64,000 nt of DNA, taken from Pseudomonadota bacterium. Lineage in GTDB: Bacteria; Pseudomonadota; Gammaproteobacteria; Burkholderiales; Burkholderiaceae_C. The first letter of the stretch is position 1, and each line of letters opens with the position of its first letter. Location of the stretch: contig CAUJIM010000098.1 of the NCBI GenBank assembly GCA_963205335.1, forward strand, positions 19,521 to 83,520. Direction: 5' to 3'. Of the stretch, positions 7,516 to 15,766 are shown one piece after another. A program made the translations under genes and the position numbers. The notes beneath the pieces are model-generated. The model did no database searches. It was not told where the DNA came from and saw only the letters and a program-made list of their open reading frames with translations.

Positions 7516-8640
7516 ATGAAAAAATGGATGTTCCTGCTGCTGGGCTGCCTGTCCATGCAATTGCATGCCGAAATCGTGGTGGGTGTGACGGTGAGTGCCA
7601 CGGGGCCGGGCAGTTCCTTGGGCACTCCGATTGCCAATGCGGCAAAAATCCTGCCCAAGACGGTAGGGGGAGAGCCCGTGCGCTATATCGTGCTGGACGA
7701 TGCCAGCGATCCCACGGCGGGCACCAAGGCGGCACGCAAGCTGGCCGTCGAGGACAAGGTGGATGTGTTGATTGGCTCCAGCACCCTTCCTTCGGCCATT
7801 GCACAAGCGACCGTGGCGAGCGAGGAGCGTTTGCCGATGATCGCGATCGCCCCGATGGCGATCGACCCCGCGAAGCAGCCCTTCGTGTTTTCAATTCCGC
7901 AACCGATCTCGCTGATGGTGGATGCGCTGACCGAGCACATGGTCGCGAACCGCGTCAGGAACCTGGGCTTCGTTGGTTTCTCGGATGCCTGGGGTGATCT
8001 GACGTACAGCAGCATGAAAGCCAGCGCTGGGGCCGCAGGGGTCAATATCACGGGCAATGAGCGGTATGCGCGGCCCGATGTCGCGGTGACGGGGCAGATG
8101 CTGAAATTAATGGCGCAGAATCCGGACGCGGTTTTCGTCGGAGGGTCCGGGGCGCCTTCAGCCTTGCCGCAGATCACCGCCGCCGCTCGCGGATTCAACA
8201 AGACCTTCTACCACACCCACGGTGTCGTCAATCGCGACTTTATCTGCGTCGGGGGCAAGAGCGTGGAAGGGGCGATCGCACCCACCGGGCCGGTGGTGGT
8301 GGCCGAGCAGTTGCCAGCCGACCATCCGCTCAAGGCGACGGGCCTGGCGTTTCTGAAGCGCTATGAAGAAGAGTACGGCGCGGGCTCGAGGAACGCCTTC
8401 GCCGCCTATGCGTGGGATGTCGCGACGATCATCGAGGCTGCGGTGCCCACCGCCCTGAAGGCGGCAAAGCCGGGAACCCCTGCCTTCCGGCAAGCCTTGC
8501 GCGATGCCATCGAAAATACCCACGAAGTCAAAGGCACCCACGCCGTCTACACCATGAGCGCGACGGACCACCACGGGGTGGACAAGCGTGCCCGGGTGCT
8601 TGTCCGGGTCGAAAATGGCGAATGGAAGTTGATCAGGTAA
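7516..8640 (+). CDS. periplasmic substrate-binding protein, branched-chain amino acid ABC type
   Basis: A 374-residue Peripla_BP_6 protein. The N-terminus MKKWMFLLLGCLSMQLHA is a signal peptide with likely cleavage after LHA, and the mature part starts EIVVGVTVSATGPGSSLG, the LivJ/AmiC-like opening that binds the ligand carboxylate. Later family marks are DDASDPTAGTKAARKL, IGSSTLPSAIAQA and NAFAAYAWDVATII. It would deliver an aromatic or heterocyclic acid to an importer, but no permease or ATPase genes accompany it, so the partner must be elsewhere. The start ATG (7516) follows GGAG, in a 62-base gap after the monooxygenase. By eye its codon use is less GC-biased than the flanking core genes, in line with a transferred cluster. 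Confidence 0.82.
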   Translation: MKKWMFLLLGCLSMQLHAEIVVGVTVSATGPGSSLGTPIANAAKILPKTVGGEPVRYIVLDDASDPTAGTKAARKLAVEDKVDVLIGSSTLPSAIAQATVASEERLPMIAIAPMAIDPAKQPFVFSIPQPISLMVDALTEHMVANRVRNLGFVGFSDAWGDLTYSSMKASAGAAGVNITGNERYARPDVAVTGQMLKLMAQNPDAVFVGGSGAPSALPQITAAARGFNKTFYHTHGVVNRDFICVGGKSVEGAIAPTGPVVVAEQLPADHPLKATGLAFLKRYEEEYGAGSRNAFAAYAWDVATIIEAAVPTALKAAKPGTPAFRQALRDAIENTHEVKGTHAVYTMSATDHHGVDKRARVLVRVENGEWKLIR

Positions 8641-8652
8641 AGGCAGTCGTCC

Positions 8653-10032
8653 GTGGATAAACCCTCGGCCTCCAAAGAGAGCGGGAACAGTACGGTGCGC
8701 CAGCGCCTGGGCGCGATGTTTAGCCGTGGGGTGGATGCCGTGGGTGGCTGGAGTTCGCGTCGCCTGTTGCATGAGTTGCAGCAGGTGCTGAATTCGGCGC
8801 TCAGCGATGTCGAAGGCGGGCGTCACGCGGCTGCCGTGGCCGACTGGTACGCTCAAGCGCGCCCGGCGCAGCGACGCGAATGCTGGTTGCTGATGAGCGA
8901 GCGGTTTCCGCTGGACGATTCGGCCATCGGCGCCGCGCACCACGTCTATCGGCAAGCCCGTGGTACGGGCGAGCAGGCGCAAGCAGAGGTAAACCTGCGC
9001 CAAGCCTTCTCCGCCCCGCGCACCCGCTTGTTGCAGCGCTTTTCGGCCTTTTCCGGCGGCGTGCGGTTTCTGGTGGACATGCGTGCCGAGCTTTTGCCTG
9101 AGCTGCGCCGCGACAAGCGGCTGGCGGCGCTGGATAGCGAGTTGCAGGAACTGTTTTCGACCTGGTTCGATGTGGGCTTCCTGGAGTTGCGGCGGATCAA
9201 CTGGGACTCTTCCGCCTCGCTGATTGAAAAGCTCATCAAATACGAGGCCGTGCATGACGTGCGCAGCTGGGAGGATGCAAAGAACCGGCTTGATGACGAT
9301 CGGCGCTGCTACGGCTTTTTCCATCCGCGGCTGCCGGGCGAGCCGCTGATTTTTGTCGAGGTAGCCCTGTTGCGCGAGATGGCCGCAGGCATCGAACCGC
9401 TGCTGGACGTGGAGGCCGCGCCGGCCGACTCGAACAAGGCCAGCACCGCGATCTTCTATTCCATCAGCAATACCCAGGCTGGCTTGCGAGGCGTGAGTTT
9501 TGGCAACGACTTGATCAAGCGCGTGGTCGAGCAATTGCAGTCCGAGTTCCCGCGCCTCAAACTGTTTGCGACGCTTTCACCCATCCCGCGCTTGCGCTCC
9601 TGGCTCGAAAGCAACATCGAATCCCTGCTCAAGAGCGCTCCGGCCCGCACGCGCCAGGCGCTGGGCCGTGAGCTGGGCCTGGCCACGGCACCTGCGGCCG
9701 CCGACATGCTGGCCGCACTTGATGGCGTAGCCGGTTGGCCCGAAGGCAGCGCCTGCGCGCGCTGGCTGCTGGGCGCGGCGGCGCAATACCTGGGGCGCGG
9801 CCTGACTCCCGAGGGGCGGCCACTCGACCCGGTGGCGCGCTTTCATCTGGGCAACGGCGCACGCATCGAACGCATCAATTGGCTGGGCGACCCGTCACCC
9901 AAGGGCTTGCGCCAGTCCTGCGGCCTGATGGTCAATTACCTGTACGACCTGAAGCGGGTGGAGCGCCACCGCGCACAATTGGCCCAGGGCAAGCCGCCGC
10001 TGTCCGGCGCGGTGGAAGGCCTGTTATCGTGA
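8653..10032 (+). CDS. matA: malonyl-CoA decarboxylase
   Basis: This 459-residue protein has the MCD helical N-terminal domain and GNAT-like catalytic domain. The motif FATLSPIPRLRSW (Ser near 311) and FHLGNGARIERINW (His near 397) correspond to the Ser and His proposed as catalytic in the MCD family. It converts malonyl-CoA to acetyl-CoA and CO2. The start is GTG (8653) with AAAGG upstream, 12 bases after the binding-protein stop; an ATG at 8716 is the alternative. With the synthetase that follows 16 bases later it forms a malonate-to-acetyl-CoA module like rhizobial MatA-MatB, but without the MatC transporter. It probably consumes malonate made by the preceding ring-degradation genes. Confidence 0.9.
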   Translation: MDKPSASKESGNSTVRQRLGAMFSRGVDAVGGWSSRRLLHELQQVLNSALSDVEGGRHAAAVADWYAQARPAQRRECWLLMSERFPLDDSAIGAAHHVYRQARGTGEQAQAEVNLRQAFSAPRTRLLQRFSAFSGGVRFLVDMRAELLPELRRDKRLAALDSELQELFSTWFDVGFLELRRINWDSSASLIEKLIKYEAVHDVRSWEDAKNRLDDDRRCYGFFHPRLPGEPLIFVEVALLREMAAGIEPLLDVEAAPADSNKASTAIFYSISNTQAGLRGVSFGNDLIKRVVEQLQSEFPRLKLFATLSPIPRLRSWLESNIESLLKSAPARTRQALGRELGLATAPAAADMLAALDGVAGWPEGSACARWLLGAAAQYLGRGLTPEGRPLDPVARFHLGNGARIERINWLGDPSPKGLRQSCGLMVNYLYDLKRVERHRAQLAQGKPPLSGAVEGLLS

Positions 10033-10048
10033 TTGCCGGAGATGCCCC

Positions 10049-11608
10049 ATGAATTCATCCAACCTGTTCAGCGCCCTGCGCGCCGCCTTTCCCCAGGACC
10101 TGGACGCCACCGCCGTCTTCGCCACCGCGCCCGACGGCGCGCCGCTCAACTACTCCTGGCGCGACCTCGACCGCGCCAGCGCCTGCATCGCCAACCTGCT
10201 GGCGTCCCTTGACCTGCCCGCGTCCAGCCGCATCGCGGTGCAGGTGGAGAAGTCGGTCGAGGCCATGCTGCTGTACCTCGCGGTGCTGCGCGCGGGCCAT
10301 GTCTTTCTGCCGCTGAACACCGCCTACCAGAAGGCCGAGATCGAGTACTTCATCGGCAACGCCGAGCCCGCGGTGGTGGTCTGCTCGCCGGAGAACTTCG
10401 GCTGGGTCTCCAAGATCGCCTTCCAGGCCGGCACCAAGAGCGTCTTCACGCTCGGCACCGAGCGCGACGGCAGCCTGCTGGAGCGCGCCGCGCACTGCAG
10501 CGACGTGCACGCGCCGGTGGCGCGCGGCAGGGACGACATGGCCGCCATCCTCTACACCAGCGGCACCACGGGGCGCAGCAAGGGCGCGATGCTCACGCAC
10601 GGCAACCTGCTCTCCAACGCGCTGGTGCTCAAGGACTACTGGGGCTGGCAGGCGGACGACGTGCTGATCCATGCGCTGCCGATCTACCACGCGCACGGCC
10701 TGTTCGTCGGCGTGCACGGCGCGCTGATCAACGGCAGCCCCATGGTCTGGTTCAACAAGTTCAACCCCAGGGCCGCGATCGCCGCCTTCCCGCGCGCCAC
10801 GGTCTTCATGGGCGTGCCCACGCTGTACGTGCGCATGCTGGCCGAACCCGCGCTCACGCGCCAGGCGGCGGCGCACATGCGCCTGTTCATCTCGGGCTCG
10901 GCGCCGCTGCTGGTCGATACCTTCGCCGCCTGGCAGGAGCGCACCGGCCACACCATCCTGGAGCGCTACGGCATGAGCGAGACGGTGATGCTCTGCTCCA
11001 ACCCCTACCGCGCCGACGCGCGCTACCAGGGGCAGAGCGAGCGCCGCGGCGGCACCGTCGGCTTTCCGCTGCCCGGCACCGGGCTGCGCGTAGTGGACGA
11101 CGCGGGCGCGGTCTTGCCCGCGGGCGAGATCGGCCACATCCAGGTGCGCGGGCCCAGCGTGTTCAAGGGCTATTGGCGCATGCCCGAGAAGACCGCGCAG
11201 GAGTTCGCCGAAGGCGGCTGGTTCAAGACCGGCGACGTAGGGCAGCAGGACGCGCGCGGCTACGTCACCATCGTCGGGCGCAGCAAGGACCTGATCATCA
11301 GCGGCGGCTTCAACGTCTACCCGGCCGAGATCGAGAGCTTCATCAACGAACTGCCCGGCGTGGCCGAGAGCGCGGTGGTCGGCGTGCCGCACGCCGATTT
11401 CGGCGAGGTCGGCGTGGCCGTGGTCGTGCCGCGCGCCGGCGCCCGGCCCGATGCCGCGGCCATCGTCGCCCGGCTCAGGGACACGCTGGCGCACTTCAAG
11501 GTGCCCAGGCGCTGCTTCGTCGCGGATGCGCTGCCGCGCAACACCATGGGCAAGGTGCAGAAGAACCTGCTGCGCGAGCAGTACCGCGATCTGTTCCTGA
11601 AAGCATAG
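10049..11608 (+). CDS. matB: malonyl-CoA synthetase (malonate-CoA ligase)
   Basis: A 519-residue ANL-superfamily adenylate-forming ligase. It has the P-loop-like YTSGTTGRSKGAML (about 169-182), the ERYGMSET motif A5, the GWFKTGDVG motif and the C-terminal GKVQKNLLR lysine motif. The neighbour malonyl-CoA decarboxylase and the MatB-like RxxR region after motif A5 (YRADARYQGQSERRGGTVG) point to malonate as the acid. It would make malonyl-CoA from malonate, CoA and ATP. It is very GC-rich and codon-biased like the core genome. The TAG stop belongs to the edge of repeat copy R3 (AAAGCATAGCTGCC), so the last residue or two may have been set by repeat insertion. Confidence 0.9.
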   Translation: MNSSNLFSALRAAFPQDLDATAVFATAPDGAPLNYSWRDLDRASACIANLLASLDLPASSRIAVQVEKSVEAMLLYLAVLRAGHVFLPLNTAYQKAEIEYFIGNAEPAVVVCSPENFGWVSKIAFQAGTKSVFTLGTERDGSLLERAAHCSDVHAPVARGRDDMAAILYTSGTTGRSKGAMLTHGNLLSNALVLKDYWGWQADDVLIHALPIYHAHGLFVGVHGALINGSPMVWFNKFNPRAAIAAFPRATVFMGVPTLYVRMLAEPALTRQAAAHMRLFISGSAPLLVDTFAAWQERTGHTILERYGMSETVMLCSNPYRADARYQGQSERRGGTVGFPLPGTGLRVVDDAGAVLPAGEIGHIQVRGPSVFKGYWRMPEKTAQEFAEGGWFKTGDVGQQDARGYVTIVGRSKDLIISGGFNVYPAEIESFINELPGVAESAVVGVPHADFGEVGVAVVVPRAGARPDAAAIVARLRDTLAHFKVPRRCFVADALPRNTMGKVQKNLLREQYRDLFLKA

Positions 11609-11647
11609 CTGCCAGCGCTTGCCAGGAAAGCGCTGGAGCCGGTTTTG
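11605..11647 (-). repeat. dispersed palindromic repeat, copy R3, between convergent genes
   Basis: Read on plus it is CATAGCTGCCAGCGCTTG then CCAGGAAAGCGCTGGAGCC, the inverse orientation of R1. It supplies the matB stop codon (TAG) and ends 10 bases from the 3' end of the convergent universal stress gene. The AGCGCTT...AAAGCGCT hairpin could act as a terminator in both directions. Confidence 0.75.
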
Positions 11648-11656
11648 ACCTGGATT

Positions 11657-12100
11657 TCAGCGCAGCACCAGCACCGGGATTTCCGAGTGCGTGAGCACGT
11701 TGAGCGTCTCGCTGCCGAGCAGCAGGCGCTTGACGCCGCGGCGGCCGTGCGAGGCCATCACGATCAGGTCGCAGCCGTGCTTGTCGGCGGCGGCGATCAC
11801 GGCCTCGGCGACCAGGTCGGACTTGACCACCACGGTCTTGACCATCACGCCCTCGTCGGTGCCGCGGTCCCTGATCTTCGCCAGCACGGCGTGCGCGTTC
11901 TCGGTCCATTCCTTTTCGATGCGCGTGATGCTCGTCCGGTCGATGGGCAGGCCGCCGTCGAAGTAGTTGCGCGGGTAGCGCGGCACCACCTTGAGCGCCA
12001 CCACCTTGGCGCCGCAGAGCGCGGCGAGCGACAGGCCGCTGGCCACGGCCTTGTCCGACAGGCGGGAACCGTCGGACGCGATGAGGATGTTTTTGTACAT
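11657..12100 (-). CDS. universal stress protein, UspA family
   Basis: The 147-residue protein starts MYKNILIASDGSRLSDKA, the first beta strand and ATP-binding loop of the Usp fold, and ends with the nucleotide motif ASHGRRGVKRLLLGSETLNVL followed by the last strand VLVLR. The G-x2-G-x9-G-S pattern indicates the ATP-binding class. The ORF track opens at 12118 (TTG), but the ATG at 12100 has AAGGAA upstream and begins the fold exactly. It stands alone, convergent with matB and divergent from dsbB. Usp proteins support survival in stationary phase or oxygen shift; no specific role can be read here. Confidence 0.9.
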   Translation of the reverse strand: MYKNILIASDGSRLSDKAVASGLSLAALCGAKVVALKVVPRYPRNYFDGGLPIDRTSITRIEKEWTENAHAVLAKIRDRGTDEGVMVKTVVVKSDLVAEAVIAAADKHGCDLIVMASHGRRGVKRLLLGSETLNVLTHSEIPVLVLR

Positions 12101-12233
12101 GAGAGGATTTCCTTGCAAAAGGGTTGAACTCCGTGCCCGGGGCGGGCTCTGTCAGAACCGTCGGGCATTGTGGCCGATGATCGGGTGCCTGGCATGCTCC
12201 TGCCGGCCCGCGGCCAGGCCGCTTTGCGAGAGG

Positions 12234-12758
12234 ATGGATGTGCTGTTGAACGAAATCGATCATGCCCCGCGCCGGGTGCTGGCGCTGGTGAGCGCCGCCT
12301 GCGTGGCGCTGCTGGCCTTCGGGCTGTACCTGCAGTACGGCCAGGGGCTGGAGCCGTGCCCCATGTGCATCGTGCAGCGCTACGCGCTGATCGGCGTGGC
12401 CGTCTTCGCCGGCCTTGCCGCCAGCTGCCGGGGCAACGCCTGGCGCGTCGCCTGGAGCCTGCCGGCGCTGGCGATGGCCGGGTTCGGCGCCTTCGTCGCG
12501 GCGCGCCAGAGCTGGCTGCAGTGGTACCCGCCCCAGGTCGCCACCTGCGGGCGCGACTTCTACGGCATGATCGAAAACTACCCGATCAGCCGCGCCATCC
12601 CCATGATCTTCCGCGGGTCGGGCGACTGCACCGCGGTGGACTGGCGCTTCCTCGGCGGCTCGATCGCCAACTGGTCCTTCGTCTGCTTCGCGCTGATCGC
12701 GCTCGTGCTGGCCGCGCTGCTGGCGCGCGCGGCCGCCGCGCGGCGCTCCGTGAATTGA
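12234..12758 (+). CDS. dsbB: disulfide bond formation protein DsbB
   Basis: DsbB is the inner-membrane quinone reductase that reoxidises DsbA. The 174-residue protein has four hydrophobic helices, the first periplasmic cysteine pair in EPCPMCIVQRY (Cys42/Cys45) and the second pair in ATCGRDF and GSGDCTAV. The family signature around CPMCxxQR is intact. The ORF in the track begins far upstream at 11991; the ATG at 12234 directly follows AGAGG and gives the right length. The 3' end is 28 bases before the leuA leader peptide, so the leuA promoter probably sits within the dsbB tail. Confidence 0.93.
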   Translation: MDVLLNEIDHAPRRVLALVSAACVALLAFGLYLQYGQGLEPCPMCIVQRYALIGVAVFAGLAASCRGNAWRVAWSLPALAMAGFGAFVAARQSWLQWYPPQVATCGRDFYGMIENYPISRAIPMIFRGSGDCTAVDWRFLGGSIANWSFVCFALIALVLAALLARAAAARRSVN

Positions 12759-12786
12759 AGCGCCGAACTGTGCTACATTGCGCGCC

Positions 12787-12840
12787 ATGAACGCTGTTGC
12801 GCTGCTGCTACTGTCATCCCCCGACGGGCGGAGAAGCTAG
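12787..12840 (+). CDS. leuL: leuA leader peptide (Leu-rich attenuation peptide)
   Basis: The ORF encodes MNAVALLLLSSPDGRRS. It has four consecutive Leu codons (CTG CTG CTA CTG), one of them the rare CTA, and is followed within 22 bases of its stop by an intrinsic terminator and then leuA. This is the layout of ribosome-mediated attenuation: when leucyl-tRNA is scarce the ribosome stalls at the Leu run and an alternative fold should block the terminator. No Shine-Dalgarno sequence is visible upstream, and a possible -10 (TACATT, 12774-12779) would place the transcript start almost at the ATG, so translation may be leaderless. It is too short for the ORF track. Confidence 0.75.
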   Translation: MNAVALLLLSSPDGRRS

Positions 12841-12861
12841 AGCGCACGCACGCTTTCTTTC

Positions 12862-12893
12862 AAGGGCCCGCATGCAACCGCAGCGGGCCTTTT
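12862..12893 (+). terminator. leuA attenuator terminator hairpin
   Basis: The stem GGCCCGC (12865-12871) pairs with GCGGGCC (12883-12889), extended by A-U/G-U pairs, and is followed by TTTT. It lies between the Leu-rich leader ORF and leuA. CGGGC at 12825-12829, inside the leader ORF, is complementary to GCCCG in the 5' arm and could form the antiterminator. Confidence 0.75.
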
Positions 12894-12947
12894 GCATTGG
12901 GCGTTGCGGCGGCAGGCGGACAGACATGACCACCAGGAGTGCATTCC

Positions 12948-14486
12948 ATGACCGATCGTCTCATCGTTTTCGACACCACCTTGCGCGACGGCGAGCAATC
13001 GCCCGGCGCCAGCATGACGCGCGACGAGAAGCTGCGCATCGCGCGCCAGCTCGAACGCCTGAAGGTGGACGTGATCGAGGCCGGCTTCGCCGCCAGTTCC
13101 AACGGTGACTTCGAGTGCGTCCAGGCCATCGCCCGCACGATCAAGGACTCCACGATCTGCTCGCTGGCGCGCGCCAACGACCGCGACATCGCCCGCGCCG
13201 CCGAGGCGCTCAAGGACAGCGCCAACGCGCGCATCCACCTGTTCATCGCGACCAGCCCGCTGCACATGGAAAAGAAGCTGCGCATGACGCCCGACGAGGT
13301 GTTCGAGCAGGCTCGCCTGGCCACGCGCTTCGCGCGCAACCTGCAGGGCGACGTGGAGTTCAGCGCCGAGGACGGCTACCGCAGCGAGATCGACTTCCTG
13401 GCGCGCGTGTGCGAGGCGGTGATCAAGGAAGGCGCCACCACCATCAACATCCCCGACACCGTGGGCTACGGCATTCCCGAGCTCTACGGCAACTTCATCA
13501 AGACCCTGCGCGAGAAGGTGCCCAACAGCGACAAGGCCGTCTGGAGCGTGCACTGCCACAACGACCTGGGCATGGCCGTGGCCAACAGCCTGGCGGGCGT
13601 GAAGATCGGCGGCGCGCGCCAGGTGGAGTGCACCATCAACGGCCTGGGCGAGCGCGCGGGCAACTGCTCGCTCGAGGAGGTGGTGATGGCGGTGAAGACG
13701 CGCAAGGACTACTTCGGCCTGCAGGTGGGCATAGACACCTCGCAAATCCTCGCGGCCAGCAAGCTGGTCAGCAGCACGACCGGTTTCGTGGTGCAGCCGA
13801 ACAAGGCGGTGGTCGGCGCCAACGCCTTCGCCCATGCCAGCGGCATCCACCAGGACGGCGTGCTCAAGGCGCGCGACACCTACGAGATCATGCGTGCCGA
13901 GGACGTGGGCTGGAGCGCCAACAAGATCGTGCTGGGCAAGCTCAGCGGGCGCAACGCCTTCAAGCAGCGCCTGCAGGAGCTCGGCGTCGAACTCGATTCC
14001 GAGGCCGAAATCCTCGCCGCCTTCGCGCGCTTCAAGGAGCTGGCCGATCGCAAGAGCGAGATCTTCGACGAGGACATCCTGGCGCTGGTCAACGACAGCG
14101 CGCGCGTGGCCGATCACGAGCACTACGGCTTCGTCTCGCTGGCGCAGCACAGCGAGACCGGCGAGCGGCCGAAGGCGGACATCGTCTTCACCATCGGCGG
14201 CAAGGAGGTGCGCAGCCAGGCCGAGGGCAACGGCCCGGTCGACGCCTCGCTCAAGGCGATCGAGGCGCACGTCAGGAGCGGCGCGGAGATGACGCTGTAC
14301 TCGGTCAACGCGATCAACGGCTCGACCGATGCCCAGGGCGAGGTGACGGTACGGCTGCAAAGCGGCGGCCACGTGGTCAACGGCACGGGGGCCGATCCGG
14401 ACATCATCGTCGCCTCGGCCAAGGCCTACCTGAGCGCGCTCAACCGCCTGCACCACGGCAGCGGCCGGATCGCCGCGCAAGGCTGA
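12948..14486 (+). CDS. leuA: 2-isopropylmalate synthase
   Basis: LeuA condenses acetyl-CoA with 2-oxoisovalerate as the first committed step of leucine synthesis. The 512-residue protein has the DmpG/HMGL TIM-barrel signatures [16 protein letters not shown] (start), [13 protein letters not shown] and the metal-binding [18 protein letters not shown], then the C-terminal LeuA allosteric domain (from about residue 390) that senses leucine. The ORF track starts at GTG 12939; the ATG at 12948 is preferred because AGGAG sits at proper spacing before it. It is controlled by the upstream leader peptide and attenuator. An inverted repeat 27 bases after the stop may end the transcript. Confidence 0.96.
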   Translation: MTDRLIVFDTTLRDGEQSPGASMTRDEKLRIARQLERLKVDVIEAGFAASSNGDFECVQAIARTIKDSTICSLARANDRDIARAAEALKDSANARIHLFIATSPLHMEKKLRMTPDEVFEQARLATRFARNLQGDVEFSAEDGYRSEIDFLARVCEAVIKEGATTINIPDTVGYGIPELYGNFIKTLREKVPNSDKAVWSVHCHNDLGMAVANSLAGVKIGGARQVECTINGLGERAGNCSLEEVVMAVKTRKDYFGLQVGIDTSQILAASKLVSSTTGFVVQPNKAVVGANAFAHASGIHQDGVLKARDTYEIMRAEDVGWSANKIVLGKLSGRNAFKQRLQELGVELDSEAEILAAFARFKELADRKSEIFDEDILALVNDSARVADHEHYGFVSLAQHSETGERPKADIVFTIGGKEVRSQAEGNGPVDASLKAIEAHVRSGAEMTLYSVNAINGSTDAQGEVTVRLQSGGHVVNGTGADPDIIVASAKAYLSALNRLHHGSGRIAAQG

Positions 14487-14512
14487 CCGCCGGCTCCAAC
14501 CGTGTTTCGGGG

Positions 14513-14546
14513 CGACGCTTGCCTGGGGATTTCCATGCAAGCGTCG
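14513..14546 (+). terminator. inverted repeat after leuA (possible U-tract-less terminator)
   Basis: CGACGCTTGC (14513-14522) and GCAAGCGTCG (14537-14546) are perfect 10-base arms around a 14-base loop. No T-run follows, so intrinsic termination is doubtful. It may instead be an mRNA-stabilising or regulatory structure. Confidence 0.4.
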
Positions 14547-14575
14547 TCTCAAGTATGCTGTGCAACATATTGTTC

Positions 14576-14604
14576 TTGCGCAGTTTTTTTTGAATCTGTA
14601 CACT
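14576..14604 (+). promoter_or_regulatory. putative sigma70 promoter of the D,D-endopeptidase gene
   Basis: TTGCGC (14576-14581) and TACACT (14599-14604) are separated by 17 bases that include a run of eight T. The coding start (14641) follows at a suitable distance. Confidence 0.5.
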
Positions 14605-14640
14605 CGCGCCCAGTTTTCCCCCGTAGTTCTGGAGTCTTGG

Positions 14641-15732
14641 ATGCGCGTTCGCTCTCACGCCGCTTCGCGTTGGTTGCGATGGATGTTGCCGCTGATGGTG
14701 GCGCTGGCCCTGGCGGTCCCCGGGGCGCAGGCCGCGGGCAAGAAGGCGCCGGCCAAGAAGACGACGGCCGCGAGCCAGGCGCACCGGCCGGTGGCGCGCA
14801 CGGTGGCCAAGGCGCCGCGCAAGAGCGCCCCCCGGCGCAAGGCGGGCAAGGCCGCGGCGCAGAGTGGTGCTGCACGGGCCCACGTGGCCGCCGTTCCGGC
14901 GGTGCTGTCGGTGGGCCAGAAGATGGGGCTGCACGCTGCGTCCGATCCGCTCGAGCTGGCCTCCAGCGTCGCGCTCGTCGTCGACCAGGATACGCACGAG
15001 GTGCTGCTCAGCAAGAACGACGAGGCGGTGCTGCCCATCGCCTCGCTCACCAAGCTGATGACGGGCCTGCTGGTCTCCGAGGCCCAGTTGCCCATGGAGA
15101 CGCCGATCACCATCACGCAGGACGACGTCGATACCGAGAAGGGCAGCCGTTCGCGCCTGGTCGTGGGCGCGACGCTCACGCGCGGCGAGCTGCTGCACCT
15201 GGCGCTGATGTCCAGCGAGAACCGCGCGGCGCACGCGCTCGGGCGCACCTACCCGGGCGGCCTGCAGGCTTTCGTGCAGCGCATGAACGCCAAGGCGCAG
15301 CTCCTGGGCATGCACGACACGCGCTACGTGGAGCCGACCGGCCTGTCGAGCCAGAACCGCTCCAGCGCGCGTGACCTGGCCCGGCTGGTCGGCGTGGCCT
15401 ACCACGACCCGCTGCTGCGCGAGCTCACCACCTCGCCCGGCTACGAAGTGGAGGTGGGCCACCGCACGCTGCAGTACAACAACACCAATCGCCTGGTGAA
15501 GAGCCCGTCGTGGGACATCGGCCTGCAGAAGACCGGCTACATCTCCGAGGCTGGGCGCTGCCTGGTGATGCAGGCGGAGATCGCCGGGCGCAAGCTCATC
15601 ATGGTGTTCCTCGACTCGGCCGGCAAATTCAGCCGCCTGGCCGATGCCGAGCGCGTGCGCACCTGGGTGCAGAAGCTGCCGCGGGTGAGCAGCGTGTCCG
15701 CCCCCGAATCGGCGCCGGCCAGCCGCGGCTGA
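14641..15732 (+). CDS. pbpG: D-alanyl-D-alanine endopeptidase (PBP7-like, peptidase S11)
   Basis: A periplasmic S11 serine peptidase of 363 residues that would cleave D-Ala crosslinks in peptidoglycan. The three penicillin-binding motifs are SLTK (Ser135-Lys138), SEN (192-194) and KTG in LQKTGYIS (near 299). The N-terminus MRVRSHAASRWLRWML..ALAVPGAQA is a signal peptide, followed by a Lys/Ala/Pro-rich basic linker (residues 32-75) that may contact the cell wall or simply tether the domain. The ORF track extends to 14560; I chose the ATG at 14641, which follows a GGAG and starts the signal peptide. PbpG is preferred over DacA because the protein lacks a C-terminal amphipathic membrane anchor. 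Confidence 0.88.
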   Translation: MRVRSHAASRWLRWMLPLMVALALAVPGAQAAGKKAPAKKTTAASQAHRPVARTVAKAPRKSAPRRKAGKAAAQSGAARAHVAAVPAVLSVGQKMGLHAASDPLELASSVALVVDQDTHEVLLSKNDEAVLPIASLTKLMTGLLVSEAQLPMETPITITQDDVDTEKGSRSRLVVGATLTRGELLHLALMSSENRAAHALGRTYPGGLQAFVQRMNAKAQLLGMHDTRYVEPTGLSSQNRSSARDLARLVGVAYHDPLLRELTTSPGYEVEVGHRTLQYNNTNRLVKSPSWDIGLQKTGYISEAGRCLVMQAEIAGRKLIMVFLDSAGKFSRLADAERVRTWVQKLPRVSSVSAPESAPASRG

Positions 15733-15738
15733 CCCTGC

Positions 15739-15766
15739 GGCGCCGCGACGGCGCTATCGCGGCGCC
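15739..15766. terminator. GC-rich inverted repeat between convergent genes
   Basis: GGCGCCGCGA (15739-15748) pairs perfectly with TCGCGGCGCC (15757-15766) across an 8-base loop, just after the pbpG stop and overlapping the last codons of the convergent SDR gene. There is no T-run on either side. Confidence 0.4.
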
